Assembly (NCBI RefSeq): GCF_029892155.1
Contig: NZ_JARZAG010000001.1
Coordinates: 372,001-436,000 of the forward strand
Length of the DNA: 64,000 bases
Origin: Kitasatospora sp. GAS204B
GTDB taxonomy: Bacteria > Actinomycetota > Actinomycetes > Streptomycetales > Streptomycetaceae
Direction of reading: 5' to 3'
The notes beneath the pieces were generated by a model. It did not search any database, had not been told where the DNA came from, and saw only the letters and a list, made by a program, of their open reading frames with translations. This document shows positions 50,357 to 58,882 of this stretch, in pieces; position 1 is the first letter of the stretch; each line of letters begins with the position of its first letter. Both the position numbers and the translations under genes were made by a program.

Positions 50357-51091
50357 ATGAGAGCACTCCTCACGTCGTCCGGGATCAAGAACAGCAGCAT
50401 CCACGACGCGCTGGTCGACCTGCTGGGCAAACCGATCGCCGAGTCCAACGCCCTGTTCATCCCCACCGCCATCTACCCCTTCCCCGGCGGGCCCGGCATG
50501 GCGTGGCGGGCGATCTCCGGTGAGGGCCCATCGCCGTTGTGCGGATTGGGTTGGAAATCGTTGGGGATCCTGGAGCTGACGGCGCTCTCGAGCATCGAGG
50601 AGGCTGCTTGGGTGCCAACGGTCCAGGCCGCCGACGCACTGCTGGTGTGGGGTGGTGACCCCCTGTTTCTCGCCAACTGGATGCGGCGCTCCGGTTTGAC
50701 CGGCCTACTGCCGACGCTGCGCTCCGAGGCGGTCTACGTGGGGGTGAGCGCCGGGAGCATGGCCGTTGCCTCCACCTTTGTCGAGACCTACCGCGAACCG
50801 CCCCGCGGGAACGACGGACCGTTGAGGTCGGAGGACATCGTCTTCGCCACGCCTCAGGGTGACGTCGACAGAATCCTGGTCACGGGACAGGGAGCAGGAC
50901 TCGTCGACTTCGCGGTGATCCCGCACCTGGAGCACCCGAACCACCCCGACGCCTCCTTGGCCAACGCGGAGAGGTGGGCGGCACGGATTCCCGCGCCGAC
51001 GTATGCGATCGACGACGAGACCGCCATCAAGGTGGTCGACGGCGCCGTCCAGGTCGTCTCCGAGGGGCAGTGGAAACTGTTCCAGCCCTGA
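50357..51091 (+). CDS. Peptidase E-like serine peptidase (S51)
   Basis: A 244-residue cytoplasmic protein of the dipeptidase E family, cleaving Asp-X dipeptides or acting on cyanophycin-like substrates. The nucleophile elbow GVSAGSMAVA holds the catalytic Ser (~residue 134), and LLVWGGDPLFLANWM and DFAVIPHLEHPNHPD match the family. ATG 50357 has GGGAGGT six bases upstream. The gene stands alone between two terminators. Confidence 0.85.
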   Translation: MRALLTSSGIKNSSIHDALVDLLGKPIAESNALFIPTAIYPFPGGPGMAWRAISGEGPSPLCGLGWKSLGILELTALSSIEEAAWVPTVQAADALLVWGGDPLFLANWMRRSGLTGLLPTLRSEAVYVGVSAGSMAVASTFVETYREPPRGNDGPLRSEDIVFATPQGDVDRILVTGQGAGLVDFAVIPHLEHPNHPDASLANAERWAARIPAPTYAIDDETAIKVVDGAVQVVSEGQWKLFQP

Positions 51092-51190
51092 TGCCAACGG
51101 CGGACCGCTCTGGTCCACCAACACCTGACAGGTGCGCGTGCCGGTAGGCGACGGCGCTGAGGCTGCCTGTGTGACGACCATGTCCTCTGG

Positions 51191-51232
51191 ACGCGCCCCC
51201 TGTCCGACCCTCGGGCCGGACAGGGGGCGCGT
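51191..51232. terminator. Bidirectional terminator, peptidase E / agmatine deiminase
   Basis: A perfect 16-bp inverted repeat (ACGCGCCCCCTGTCCG with CGGACAGGGGGCGCGT) with a 10-base loop serves both the rightward peptidase and the leftward urease-agmatine deiminase operon. Confidence 0.82.
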
Positions 51233-51321
51233 TGCTCCCGGAAGATGATCAGCTCGCTGCGATCGCCGCCGCCGCGTGCCGCCCGGTCAGCGCGTGCCCG
51301 CCGCTCCCTTCTGACGGACCG

Positions 51322-52359
51322 TCACACCTTCGGCTGCTGCTGCGTGATGCAGTGGATCCCGCCCCCGTTCGCGAAGATCTCGCGGGCATCGACCAGTTCG
51401 ACCTTGCGGCCCGGGAAGGCCTCGGCCAGGATGTCGGCGGCTTCCTGGTCGCGCGGGTCGTCGAAGGCGCAGAGGATGACGGCGCCGTTGGCGACGTAGT
51501 GGTTGATGTAGGAGTAGTCGACCGGTTCGCCGTCCTCGTCGTGCAGGACGGTGGGGGCCGGGACCTCGATGACCTCCAGGCGGCGGCCCTTGGCGTCGGT
51601 GGAGGCGCGCAGGAGGGCGACGAGTTCCTGGCAGACGGCGTGGTCGGGGTGGGCGGGGTCGCGCTGGACATGGGCGAGGACGACGCCGGGGCGGGCGAAG
51701 GAGGCGACGATGTCGATGTGGCCGCGGGTGCCGAACTCGTCGTAGTCGCGGGTGAGTCCGCGCGGCAGCCAGATCGCCTTGGTGGTGCCGAGGTGGGCGT
51801 GCAGTTCGGCCTCGACCTGCTCCTTGGTCCAGTCGGCGTTGCGGCCCTCGCCGAGTTGGACGGTCTCGGTGACCAGGACGGTGCCCTCGCCGTCCACGTG
51901 GATGCCGCCGCCCTCGTTGATCAGGCGGGAGGCGAAGCGCTGGACGCCGGCCAACTCGCTGACGTGCTCGGCGATGTGCTGGTCGTGCTCCCAGCTGGCC
52001 CAGGACTGGGCGCCCCAGCCGTTGAAGATCCAGTCGGCGGCGGCGAGCGAACCCCGGCCGTCCGTCAGGAAGGTGGGGCCGATGTCGCGCATCCAGGCGT
52101 CGTCCAGCGGGCGTTCGACGATCTCGACCTCGCCGGCGACGTACTCGCGGGCGGCCGCTGTCTCGCCGAGGTTGACGACCAGCGTCACCGGCTCGTAGCG
52201 GACGATGGTGTTGGCGACCTTCGCCCAGGCGAGCCGGGCGGCGTGCAGGTGCGCGGGGGTGTCGAAGGTCTGGTTGTCGGTGGGGAAAGCCATCCAGGTG
52301 CGCTCGTGCGGGTGCCATTCGGCGGGCATCGAGTAGCCGAGCGAAGCGGGGGTGGTCAT
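51322..52359 (-). CDS. aguA: Agmatine deiminase (peptidyl-arginine deiminase family)
   Basis: A 345-residue hydrolase converting agmatine to N-carbamoylputrescine and ammonia. The family blocks are MPAEWHPHERTWMAFP, DDAWMRDIGPTFL, INEGGGIHVDGEG, RGHIDIVASF and the C-terminal catalytic Cys in NGGGIHCITQQQP. ATG 52359 is set by AGGACT upstream; the frame stays open far upstream inside ureC but that part is not coding. It is the last gene of an operon with ureAB and ureC, 35 bases after ureC. Confidence 0.94.
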   Translation of the reverse strand: MTTPASLGYSMPAEWHPHERTWMAFPTDNQTFDTPAHLHAARLAWAKVANTIVRYEPVTLVVNLGETAAAREYVAGEVEIVERPLDDAWMRDIGPTFLTDGRGSLAAADWIFNGWGAQSWASWEHDQHIAEHVSELAGVQRFASRLINEGGGIHVDGEGTVLVTETVQLGEGRNADWTKEQVEAELHAHLGTTKAIWLPRGLTRDYDEFGTRGHIDIVASFARPGVVLAHVQRDPAHPDHAVCQELVALLRASTDAKGRRLEVIEVPAPTVLHDEDGEPVDYSYINHYVANGAVILCAFDDPRDQEAADILAEAFPGRKVELVDAREIFANGGGIHCITQQQPKV

Positions 52360-52394
52360 GGCGGTAAGTCCTAAGAGGGGTGAGAGGGCGATGC

Positions 52395-54095
52395 TTACAG
52401 GAAGTAGAGGCGGCTGAGCGCGACGCTGTCGGAGGGTTCGGAGCGCAGGGGTTCGTCGTCCAGCGAGACCAGTCCGGTGCCGGCGTCCACGCCGACCCGG
52501 CCGGTGCGGGCGTTGCGGATCATGTCGCGAGGGCCGATGCCGCGGGTGCCGCGCACGCCCACACGCCGCCTGCGGGTGGGCAGTTGGTCGCCGTTGTCGA
52601 CGGCGGCCTGAGCGACGAAGGCGACCGACAGGTCGGCCGCGGTGGCGCCGTGGGCGCCGAACTGCGGGCCGAGGACCAGGGGTTCGCAGCGGTCGGTGGT
52701 GGCGTTGGGGTCGCCGACGACACCGTAGGCGGGGAATCCGGCCTTGAGGACGAGCTGCGGCTTGGCGCCGAAGTGGTCGGGGCGCCACAGGACGATGTCG
52801 GCGAGCTTGCCGGTTTCGATGGAGCCGACCTCGTGGGCGAGGCCGTGGGCGATGGCGGGGTTGATGGTGAGCTTGGCGATGTAGCGCAGCACGCGTTCGT
52901 TGTCGTCGCCGCCGTCGCGGGTGCCGAACGAGCCGTCCAGCGGCCCGCGTTCGGCCTTCATCTTGCCGGCCATCGCGAAGGTGCGGCGCACCGTCTCGCC
53001 GGCGCGGCCCATGCCCTGGGCGTCGGAGGAGGTGATGCCGATCAGGCCGAGGTCGTGCAGGATGCCTTCGGCGCCCATGGTGCCGGCCCGGATGCGGTCG
53101 CGGGCCATGGCGGCGTCGCCGGGCAGGTCGAGCTTGAGGTCGTGGGCGGAGACGATCATGCCGGCGGCCTCGGCCAGCGCGTCCCGGCCGAACGGCAGGG
53201 TCGGGTTGGTCGAGGAGCCGATCACGTTGGCGACGCCGGCCATCTTCAGCACGTTGGGGACGTGTCCGCCGCCGCAGCCTTCGATGTGGAAGGCGTGGAT
53301 GGTGCGGCCTTCGAGGACGGCCAGGGTGTCCTCGACCGAGAGGCACTCGTTGAGGCCGTCGGTGTGCAGGGCGACCTGGACGTCGTGTTCCTCGGCGACG
53401 CGCAGCGCGGTGTCGAGGGCGCGGGTGTGGGCGCCCATGTCCTCGTGGACCTTGAAGCCGCTGGCGCCGCCCTCCGCGAGGGCCTCCACCAGCGGGCCCG
53501 GGTCGGAGGACGAACCCCGGCCGAGGAAGCCGATGTTGACCGGCCAGGCGTCGAAGGCGTTGAACGCGTGCCGCAGCGCCCAGGGGGAGTTGACGCCCAC
53601 GCCCCAGACGGGGCCGAACTCCTGGCCGATGATCGTGGTGACGCCGGAGGCCAGCGAGGCCTCCATGATCCGGGGGGAGAGCAGGTGCACGTGGGTGTCG
53701 ATGGAGCCGGCGGTGGCGATCAGGCCTTCGCCGGAGACGATGGTGGTGCCGGTGCCGACCACCACCTCCACGCCGTCCATGGTGTCGGGGTTGCCGGCCC
53801 GGCCGATCGCCGCGATGCGGCCGCCGACCAGGCCGATGGAGGTCTTGACGATCCCCTGGACGGCGTCGATCACCAGGACGTTGCTGATCACGACGTCGCA
53901 GGTGGAGCGAACGGTGGCGGCCTTGAGGTGCAGGCCGTCGCGGGCGGTCTTGCCGAACCCGGCCAGGAACTCGTCGCCGGGCGCCTGGGAGTCGGACTCG
54001 ACACGGACGATCAGTCCGGAGTCGCCGAGCCGGATCCGGTCCCCCGCCCGGGGGCCGTGCACCGAGATGTAGTCGTGGGGGGAGATCGCAGTCAC
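52395..54095 (-). CDS. ureC: Urease subunit alpha homolog (divergent)
   Basis: A 566-residue amidohydrolase matching the urease catalytic subunit over its whole length. Nickel and catalytic residues appear intact: HVH in DTHVHLLSP, the carbamylated Lys in GFKVHEDMG, HTDGLNE, EGCGGGH and the Asp in SSDAQGMGR. A gapless comparison with Klebsiella UreC (from memory) puts the flap Cys319 as Ala and the next-but-one His as Asp (VCHHLD reads SAHDLK), while His320 is kept; QAMGR reads QGMGR. GTG 54095 overlaps ureAB. No ureDEFG genes are in the window. Confidence 0.9.
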   Translation of the reverse strand: MTAISPHDYISVHGPRAGDRIRLGDSGLIVRVESDSQAPGDEFLAGFGKTARDGLHLKAATVRSTCDVVISNVLVIDAVQGIVKTSIGLVGGRIAAIGRAGNPDTMDGVEVVVGTGTTIVSGEGLIATAGSIDTHVHLLSPRIMEASLASGVTTIIGQEFGPVWGVGVNSPWALRHAFNAFDAWPVNIGFLGRGSSSDPGPLVEALAEGGASGFKVHEDMGAHTRALDTALRVAEEHDVQVALHTDGLNECLSVEDTLAVLEGRTIHAFHIEGCGGGHVPNVLKMAGVANVIGSSTNPTLPFGRDALAEAAGMIVSAHDLKLDLPGDAAMARDRIRAGTMGAEGILHDLGLIGITSSDAQGMGRAGETVRRTFAMAGKMKAERGPLDGSFGTRDGGDDNERVLRYIAKLTINPAIAHGLAHEVGSIETGKLADIVLWRPDHFGAKPQLVLKAGFPAYGVVGDPNATTDRCEPLVLGPQFGAHGATAADLSVAFVAQAAVDNGDQLPTRRRRVGVRGTRGIGPRDMIRNARTGRVGVDAGTGLVSLDDEPLRSEPSDSVALSRLYFL

Positions 54096-54802
54096 GAATC
54101 CACCTCCGAGTCGTCGAAGTTGATCAGGTAGCCGGTGGCGCGGGCCTTCTCCAGCGCCGCCTCGCGCGCGCCGGGCGCGTCCAGCGGTCCGTCGACCAGG
54201 CCGGCGAAGCCGATCGCCACCCGCTCGCCGCCGATGGGTGCCAGGCCGACCTCGACGACGGCGCCGGGGTCGAAACGCACCGAGGAGCCGGCCGGGACGG
54301 CGAGGCGGGTCCCGTAGGCGGCGGCGCGGTCGAAGGCCAGGCGCGGGTTGACCTCGAAGAAGTGGAAGTGCGAGGTGACGCTGATCGGCACCGGCGAGGT
54401 GTTGTGGACGGTGAGGACGACGGTCTCCTCGACCGGGTCGTAGCCGGTGCCGGGACCGGGCAGCGCGGCGCCGGGGCCGTCCTCGCCGAGTGAACCGGCG
54501 CCCTGGAAGGGGTCGTTGACGACGGCGAGGCGGGTGCCGTCGTCGAAGACGGCTTCGACCTGGATGACGGTGACGATGTCGGGCACGCCGGGCAGCACGT
54601 CGTCGGCGCTCAGCACGGTGCGGCCGGCCTCGATCGCCTCGGCGAGCCGTTTGCCGTCACGAGCCGCCTCGCAGACGGTGTCGGCGATCAGCGCGGTGGC
54701 CTCGGGCACGTTGAGCCGGCAGCCGCGGGCGCGGCGGGCGCGGGCCAGTTCGGCGGCTGTGAAGAGCAGCAGCCGGTCCCGTTCGGTAGGGGTGAGTCGC
54801 AC
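54092..54802 (-). CDS. ureA: Fused urease gamma-beta subunit
   Basis: A 236-residue fusion of urease gamma (about 1-100, MRLTPTERDRLLLFTAAELA) and beta (about 110-236, VHNTSPVPISVTSHFHFFEV, RFDPGAVVEVGLAPIGG). It forms the structural part of the urease complex with UreC. GTG 54802 is the start. This two-gene urease layout is known from a second, partial urease locus in Streptomyces. A perfect palindrome (54854-54870) lies upstream. Confidence 0.9.
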   Translation of the reverse strand: MRLTPTERDRLLLFTAAELARARRARGCRLNVPEATALIADTVCEAARDGKRLAEAIEAGRTVLSADDVLPGVPDIVTVIQVEAVFDDGTRLAVVNDPFQGAGSLGEDGPGAALPGPGTGYDPVEETVVLTVHNTSPVPISVTSHFHFFEVNPRLAFDRAAAYGTRLAVPAGSSVRFDPGAVVEVGLAPIGGERVAIGFAGLVDGPLDAPGAREAALEKARATGYLINFDDSEVDS

Positions 54803-54853
54803 GATGCCTCGCTCGCGGGTTACCGGGGGGAAGGGGAGGGATGCGTCCGTCGG

Positions 54854-54870
54854 TTAGAACGGCGTTCTAA
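54854..54870. promoter_or_regulatory. Perfect palindromic operator upstream of the urease operon
   Basis: TTAGAAC-GGC-GTTCTAA is a perfect 7-bp inverted repeat with a 3-base spacer, 52 bases before the ureAB start and 152 before the carbonic anhydrase. Size and AGAAC core suit a TetR- or GntR-type dimer. It also contains the likely -10-like TAGAAC on the minus strand. Confidence 0.6.
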
Positions 54871-55022
54871 TTTCTGCTGGCCATTGAACCTGGATCGGGT
54901 CGCCGTGTCCAGCCTTGCCCGGGTTGCGGTGTTCTGCGCGGGTGACCGGCGGGGGTGTCGCTCGTTTAGCGGAGGCAGAGCCGTACGCGGGTGCGGGGGC
55001 CGGCCGACCGGAGGTGGCGAGG

Positions 55023-55769
55023 GTGCGACGGCGGACGATGCTGGCGGCGGGCGCGCTCGGCGTGCTGCCGGCGGCCGCGGCGTCACCGGCCGGCGCGCGA
55101 GCGGGGGACAGGGCGGCGGACGCCGCGCAAGCCCTGGCGCGGCTGCGGGCGGGCAACGACCGCTGGGTGCGCGGAGCGGTCAGCCGGCCGGATGCCTCGC
55201 CGGACCGTCGGCAGCAGCTGGCGGGCGGCCAGGCGCCGTTCGCGGTGGTCTTCACCTGCGTCGACTCCCGGGTCCCGCCCGAGCTGGTCTTCGACCAGGG
55301 GCTGGGCGACCTGCTGGTGGTCCGCACCGCCGCGCACACCCTCGACCCGCTGATCGCCGGCAGCCTGGAGTACGGCCCGGTCGAGCTGGCCACCCCGCTG
55401 CTGCTGGTGCTCGGCCACCAGGGCTGCGGCGCGGTCACCGCCGCCGTCCGCGCGCTGCACGACGGCGCGCCGCTGCCGGGGCACCTCGCGGAGGTGGCGC
55501 GCTGCCTGCGCGCGCCGTACCAGGCGGTGCTGGCGGCGGGCGCGACCGGCGGATCCGGCGCGCCGGCAGGAGCCGGCGGTGCAGTAGGAACCGGCGGCGC
55601 CGAGCTGGTCGAGGCGGTGGTGCGCGAGCAGACCCGGCAGACCGTGGCCCGGCTGCGCGCCGACGAGCTGCTCGCCCCGGCGGTGGCCGCCGGGCGGCTG
55701 GCGGTGCGCGGCGGGTACTACGCGCTGGAGAGCGGTGCGGTCGACTTCGCGGCCCGAGAGCTGCCCTGA
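55023..55769 (+). CDS. Beta-class carbonic anhydrase with signal peptide
   Basis: A 248-residue enzyme interconverting CO2 and bicarbonate. The zinc site is FTCVDSRVPPE (Cys and Asp-Arg pair) and GHQGCGA (His and Cys). The N-terminus VRRRTMLAAGALGVLPAAAASPAGARA looks like a Tat or Sec signal, so it acts outside or at the membrane. GTG 55023 has GGAGGT about 8 bases upstream; the frame is open to 54915. A Gly/Ala-rich loop near residues 180-195 is an insertion. It is divergent from a urease operon, whose reaction releases CO2. Confidence 0.85.
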   Translation: MRRRTMLAAGALGVLPAAAASPAGARAGDRAADAAQALARLRAGNDRWVRGAVSRPDASPDRRQQLAGGQAPFAVVFTCVDSRVPPELVFDQGLGDLLVVRTAAHTLDPLIAGSLEYGPVELATPLLLVLGHQGCGAVTAAVRALHDGAPLPGHLAEVARCLRAPYQAVLAAGATGGSGAPAGAGGAVGTGGAELVEAVVREQTRQTVARLRADELLAPAVAAGRLAVRGGYYALESGAVDFAARELP

Positions 55770-55933
55770 TCGCGCCGCGCCCCGCAGCGCGCCGGACGGC
55801 GGATGTTGACAGCGTGTCAGCAGACTGCGCGCCGTGAGCCCCCCGTGCACCTCAGTTGACGTCTCACGCACCGTTGCGACCGGGGGCGAGCCGGACTCAC
55901 GATGGATCAGAGCGCAGCTGGGGGGCAGATCTG

Positions 55934-56386
55934 ATGGAAAGTCAGCAGCAGTTCGAGATCGAGACGGGCGCCGAGGCGGGCGCCGCCGAGGAGCGCGCGC
56001 CCGACCGCCGGTTGCACGCGGCCTTCGCACCCGCGGACCTCGCGGCGATCGCTGCGCTGCGCGCCGCCCTGCGCGGGGCGCTGGCCGACTGGGGCGCCCC
56101 CGAGCTGGCCGACACCGCCGAGCTGCTCGCCACCGAGCTGGTCGCCAACGCCCTGCGGCACACCTCGACCGGCGCCGTGCTGGACGCGGTGCTCGGCGCC
56201 GACCTGCGGCTGCGGGTCGAGGTGCGGGACGGTGACGCCCGGCTGCCCAGGCCGCGCCGGGCGACCGAGACGGAGACCGACGGGCGGGGCCTGGCGCTGG
56301 TCGCGGCGCTGGCGGACGCCTGGGGCGTGCGGCTGCGCTCCGAGGGCAAGACCACCTGGTTCGAAGTGGTGGCGGACCGGTCGTGA
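55934..56386 (+). CDS. Anti-sigma regulatory factor (HATPase_c), stand-alone
   Basis: A 150-residue ATP-binding protein of the RsbW/SpoIIAB class. The N-box ELLATELVANALRHTSTG and the G1 box DGRGLALVAALADAWG are clear. It probably phosphorylates an anti-sigma antagonist or binds a sigma factor. ATG 55934 follows GGGGG. It precedes a SpoIIE phosphatase whose C-terminus is a close copy of this domain. Confidence 0.88.
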   Translation: MESQQQFEIETGAEAGAAEERAPDRRLHAAFAPADLAAIAALRAALRGALADWGAPELADTAELLATELVANALRHTSTGAVLDAVLGADLRLRVEVRDGDARLPRPRRATETETDGRGLALVAALADAWGVRLRSEGKTTWFEVVADRS

Positions 56387-56507
56387 CGCGCCGTACCCGA
56401 GGCCGCACCTGAAGCTGCGTAGGGAGCCGGGGACGGAGCTGCCGCGCGTGTGACGCGAACGTTCCGGACACGTTACGCGCGGGCCGACCGGGCGTTATTG
56501 CCGCGTG

Positions 56508-56521
56508 GTCGAACATTCGAC
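56508..56521. promoter_or_regulatory. 14-bp perfect palindrome upstream of SpoIIE gene
   Basis: GTCGAA-CA-TTCGAC is a perfect 6-bp inverted repeat with a 2-base spacer, about 100 bases before the phosphatase start, in an AT-richer promoter-like stretch (GATAGTGAGAATG follows). The binding protein is unknown. Confidence 0.4.
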
Positions 56522-56620
56522 AGGATAGTGAGAATGTGTGTCCGGACCGGGCGCCCCACTCTCGTGGTGCCGCCCCCGGGCCACACCCGACTCGACGGAC
56601 CCGGCAGGGGCAGGAGAACC

Positions 56621-58846
56621 ATGGCGACTGAGCCCGAGCCGCAGGGGCCCGCACGCCTTCCGCTCGGCCCGCAGGCCCAGGGCGGTCGGCGCGCCGGCAC
56701 CCGCGGCAGCAGCCCGATGGGCGGCCTGGGCGCCCCGCCCGTGGCGCTGCCCACCACGGTGCAGAGCCTGCCGGGGCGAGGCGGCGACTCGACGCCGGAG
56801 TGGCTGGAGCCGGCGATGGCCGCCAACGGCATCGGCTCCTTCGACTGGGACATCCGCCGCGACCTGATCGAGGCCGACCAGCGCGCCTGCGGCTTCATGG
56901 GCGTGCGCGGCTGCGCCCCGGAGCTCAGCTCCGAGGACTTCCTGGCGCTGCTGCACCCCGAGGACGCGCCGGTGGTGCGCCGCAGAGTCGAGCGCGCGGT
57001 GGCCGAGCTCGGCCAGTGCGGCGCCTACTACCGCACCGTCTTCCCCGGCGGCGAACTGCACGCCGTGCGGTTCCGCGGCCGGGTGCTGGCCGACGCCTTC
57101 GGCCGCCCCTCGCGGATGGTCGGCTTCCTCTGGGACGCCACCGCCGAGCTGCACAAGCGGGAGGACGCCGGGCGGCAGGCCGCCCTGCGCGAGGACCGGT
57201 CGCGGTTCATCAAGGAGGCAGCCCGGGCGCTCTCGGAGGCCGTCACGGTGCGCGACGTGGCCCGGGTCTTCACCGAGCTGCCGCTGCCCGGACTGCCGCC
57301 GGACGGTCTGGTGCTGGCCGCGATGGAGGCCGGGCGGCTGCGGATCCTGGGTGCCAGCGGCTACCGCTCCGAGCACATGGTCCCCTTCGACCGGATGCCG
57401 CTGGAGCCGTTCCAGCCCGCCGCGGAGGCGATCCGCAGCCGGCTGCCGCTCTTCCTCGCCAGCCAGGACGAGTACCGCGAGCGGTTCCCGCAGGCCTGGC
57501 CGAAGGTGATCGGCACCGGGCGCAGCGCCTGGGCCTACCTGCCGCTGGTGGCCAGCGGCCGGACGATCGGCCTGTGCCTGGTCAGCTTCGACGACTCGCG
57601 CGAGCTGGACGCAGACGAGCGCACCCTGCTCTCCACCCTGGGCGGCCTGGTCGCGCAGTCGCTGGCCCGGGCCCGGCTGCACGACGCCGAGCACGAGCTG
57701 GCGGCGGGCCTGCAGCGGGTGATGCTGCCGCGCAACGTGCCGGCCGTGCCCGGGGTGACCACCGCGGTGCGCTACCTGCCGGCCGGCTCCGGGCTGCAGA
57801 TCGGCGGCGACTGGTACGACGTGGTGCCGCTGCCCGGCGGGCACGTCGGCCTGGTGATCGGCGACGTGCAGGGCCACGACGTGCACGCGGCCGGGATCAT
57901 GGGGCAGCTGCGGATCGCGCTGCGCGCCTACGCGGCCGAGGGGCACCCGCCGGCCGCCGTGATGGCCCGGGCCTCGCGCTTCCTGGCCGACCTGGACACC
58001 GACCACTTCGCCACCTGCACCTATGCCGAGGTCAACGTCGACTACGGCGTGGTCTACGCGGTCCGGGCCGGGCACCTGGACCCGGTGGTGAGACGCGCCG
58101 ACGGCACCAGCACCGTGCAGAGCGTGGTCGGCGGCCTGCCGCTGGGCATCGGGGCCGACCAGGAGTACCAGGTGACCCGGTTCAGCCTGGACCCGGGCGA
58201 GACCGTGGTGCTCTGCACGGACGGCCTGGTCGAATCGCGCGGCCTCGACCTGGACACCGGGATGGCCCGGCTCTGCGAGTCGGTGGCCGGTGAGCTGGGC
58301 TCGGCCGGCGACGGTGCGAGCGACCCGATCGAGGAACTCGCCGACCGGATCGCCGCCCGGGCCGCCGACCCCGCCGAGCGCGAGGACGACATAGCGCTGC
58401 TGCTGCTGCGCTGGGACGGCCCCGAAGGCGGGCTGGCCGCCCAGCAGTTGCGCCGCCGGATCGGGCAGGCCGACCTGGCCCGGGTCGCCGAGCTGCGTGG
58501 CGAGCTGCGGGACGCGCTGCGCCGCTGGGGCGTGCCCGAGTTGATCGACACCGCCGAACTGCTCGCCTCCGAGCTGGTCACCAACGCGATCCGGCACACC
58601 GACCGGGACGCGATGTTCACCGCCCGCCTCTACCGCGAGGACGGCCGCGAGCCGCGGCTGCGGATCGAGGTCGAGGACGAGTCCGACCTGTGGCCCAAGC
58701 GGCGCACCCCGGGGGAGCAGGCCTCCTCCGGGCGCGGCCTGATGCTGGTCGAGGCGCTCGCGGACGCCTGGGGCGTGGAGCCGCGCGGGTCCGGCAAGCG
58801 GATGTGGTTCGAGCTGTCGGCGCCGCCGGTGGCGGAAGCGGCCTGA
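56621..58846 (+). CDS. PAS-GAF-SpoIIE phosphatase with C-terminal anti-sigma kinase
   Basis: A 741-residue cytoplasmic signalling protein. In order: Pro/Gly-rich N-terminus, PAS domain (about 65-180; IGSFDWDIRRDL), GAF domain (about 195-360), SpoIIE/PP2C phosphatase (about 360-585; GGDWYDVVPLPGGHVGLVIG with DVQGHD, then LCTDGLVESRG and REDDIALLLLR), and a HATPase domain (about 600-740; ELLASELVTNAIRHT, SSGRGLMLVEALADAWG). It can both phosphorylate and dephosphorylate an anti-sigma antagonist. ATG 56621 has AGGAG upstream; the frame is open to 56450. Confidence 0.9.
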   Translation: MATEPEPQGPARLPLGPQAQGGRRAGTRGSSPMGGLGAPPVALPTTVQSLPGRGGDSTPEWLEPAMAANGIGSFDWDIRRDLIEADQRACGFMGVRGCAPELSSEDFLALLHPEDAPVVRRRVERAVAELGQCGAYYRTVFPGGELHAVRFRGRVLADAFGRPSRMVGFLWDATAELHKREDAGRQAALREDRSRFIKEAARALSEAVTVRDVARVFTELPLPGLPPDGLVLAAMEAGRLRILGASGYRSEHMVPFDRMPLEPFQPAAEAIRSRLPLFLASQDEYRERFPQAWPKVIGTGRSAWAYLPLVASGRTIGLCLVSFDDSRELDADERTLLSTLGGLVAQSLARARLHDAEHELAAGLQRVMLPRNVPAVPGVTTAVRYLPAGSGLQIGGDWYDVVPLPGGHVGLVIGDVQGHDVHAAGIMGQLRIALRAYAAEGHPPAAVMARASRFLADLDTDHFATCTYAEVNVDYGVVYAVRAGHLDPVVRRADGTSTVQSVVGGLPLGIGADQEYQVTRFSLDPGETVVLCTDGLVESRGLDLDTGMARLCESVAGELGSAGDGASDPIEELADRIAARAADPAEREDDIALLLLRWDGPEGGLAAQQLRRRIGQADLARVAELRGELRDALRRWGVPELIDTAELLASELVTNAIRHTDRDAMFTARLYREDGREPRLRIEVEDESDLWPKRRTPGEQASSGRGLMLVEALADAWGVEPRGSGKRMWFELSAPPVAEAA

Positions 58847-58882
58847 GCCGACCGCCACCGCCGCTGCCGCAGGCCGTCGGTG

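Noticed and set aside
52360..53346. N-terminal extension of the agmatine deiminase frame
   Set aside because: It overlaps ureC out of frame and has no domain; the deiminase family N-terminus starts at 52359.
52395..54095. Idea that UreC had lost its catalytic flap His
   Set aside because: First alignment by eye suggested it, but a gapless comparison from SSTNPT to SRIR keeps His320 in place; only the flap Cys and the following His differ.
56508..56521. LexA/SOS box before the SpoIIE gene
   Set aside because: Actinobacterial SOS boxes have TCGAAC-N4-GTTCGA; this site has only a 2-base spacer.
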